Below, one piece after another: positions 5,341 through 5,624 of a stretch of 5,624 nt of DNA. This DNA is from Planctomycetota bacterium (GTDB taxonomy: Bacteria; Planctomycetota; Planctomycetia; Planctomycetales; Planctomycetaceae). The notes under the pieces were generated by a model that was given only the letters and a program-made list of their open reading frames with translations, was not told where the DNA came from and made no database searches. The stretch covers positions 1-5,624 of the forward strand of contig JAEYWB010000669.1 of the NCBI GenBank assembly GCA_023429275.1, read 5' to 3'. The position numbers were made by a program, and so were the translations under genes. How positions within the stretch are numbered: position 1 is the first letter of the stretch; every line of letters begins with the position of its first letter.

Positions 5341-5624
5341 GCCTTTCGAATCTTGTCCCGCCCCTCGGTCACCCGGCTCGTCGCGTTGCGCGTGTCGAGA
5401 ACGAGCGGGGCGTGACGGACGATGTCGGCGTAATCGTACGACGAGTGATCCGTTGCGATCAGCACGCAGTCCTGTGCGGCGAGGAACTCGGGGGTCAACG
5501 GCATGCTCTCCATGACAGGGAGCGAAGGATGGTGCCGCATCCGGGGGAGCTTCGGGACGTGCGGGTCGTTGTAGGTCAGGCTCGCCCCGCGCGCGAGAAG
5601 CAGCTCCATCAGGACGAATGACGG
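5337..5624 (-). CDS. Nucleotide-sugar dehydrogenase, C-terminal end (UDP-GlcNAc dehydrogenase type), partial
   Basis: Only the last 95 codons are in the window; the frame stays open to the right edge, so the gene begins outside. The fragment is the C-terminal domain of the UDP-glucose/GDP-mannose dehydrogenase family. Visible family marks are P-S-F at the edge, then M-E-L-L-L-A-R-G-A, Y-N-D-P-H-V-P, L-T-P-E-F-L followed by D-C-V-L-I-A-T-D-H-S-S-Y-D, and L-V-L-D-T-R-N-A. The Y-N-D-P and T-D-H-x-x-Y/F-D forms are most like the WbpA/TviB (UDP-GlcNAc or UDP-GalNAc 6-dehydrogenase) subgroup. Those enzymes oxidise C6 of the sugar nucleotide to the uronic acid with two NAD+, feeding capsule, O-antigen or exopolysaccharide synthesis in the cytosol. 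The catalytic Cys and the NAD-binding Rossmann domain lie upstream and cannot be checked here. It appears to lead a tightly packed block with the phosphatase and the YdcF genes. Confidence 0.85.
   Translation of the reverse strand, partial: PSFVLMELLLARGASLTYNDPHVPKLPRMRHHPSLPVMESMPLTPEFLAAQDCVLIATDHSSYDYADIVRHAPLVLDTRNATSRVTEGRDKIRKA

Overview
The window looks like a piece of a GC-rich (roughly mid-60% by eye) Gram-negative-type bacterial chromosome. The gene families and their combination resemble Planctomycetes: an alternative GlmU-like sugar nucleotidyltransferase with a left-handed beta-helix, tandem YdcF/DUF218 proteins, a DUF1778 protein, and a papain-fold amidase. The taxonomic assignment is an inference from family resemblance only. 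I see no rRNA, tRNA, CRISPR array, transposon or phage structural gene.

Layout. Bases 1-363 hold no convincing gene. A plus-strand gene at 364-1332 encodes a 322-residue protein with the Cys/His pattern of the Amidase_6 (papain-fold) family and an uncharacterised C-terminal beta-rich-looking tail. It has no signal peptide. After a 184-base gap with a nested hairpin right at the amidase stop codon, a second plus-strand gene at 1517-2848 encodes a GlmU-like sugar nucleotidyltransferase/acyltransferase. It meets a minus-strand block head-on, with only 15 bases between the stop codons.

The minus-strand block reads from right to left. It starts with the 3' end of a nucleotide-sugar dehydrogenase (UDP-GlcNAc dehydrogenase type, cut by the window edge). 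Next is a PPP-type metallophosphatase whose GTG start overlaps the preceding stop by four bases. Two membrane-anchored YdcF/DUF218 paralogues follow, the second overlapping the first. About 56 bases further on is a DUF1778 (TacA-type) antitoxin-like gene with no toxin gene beside it. The tight spacing of the first four genes argues for one transcription unit.

How the genes may fit together (inference). The dehydrogenase makes uronic-acid nucleotide sugars, the GlmU-like protein would supply UDP-GlcNAc-type precursors, and YdcF/SanA/ElyC proteins act at the envelope. A surface-polysaccharide or cell-envelope theme is therefore plausible for the right-hand two thirds. The amidase and the DUF1778 gene do not obviously belong to that theme. 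I do not see a clearly new multi-gene defence or mobile system. The items most worth checking are the tandem, diverged YdcF pair next to the phosphatase, the leaderless amidase with its unassigned tail, and the lone antitoxin.
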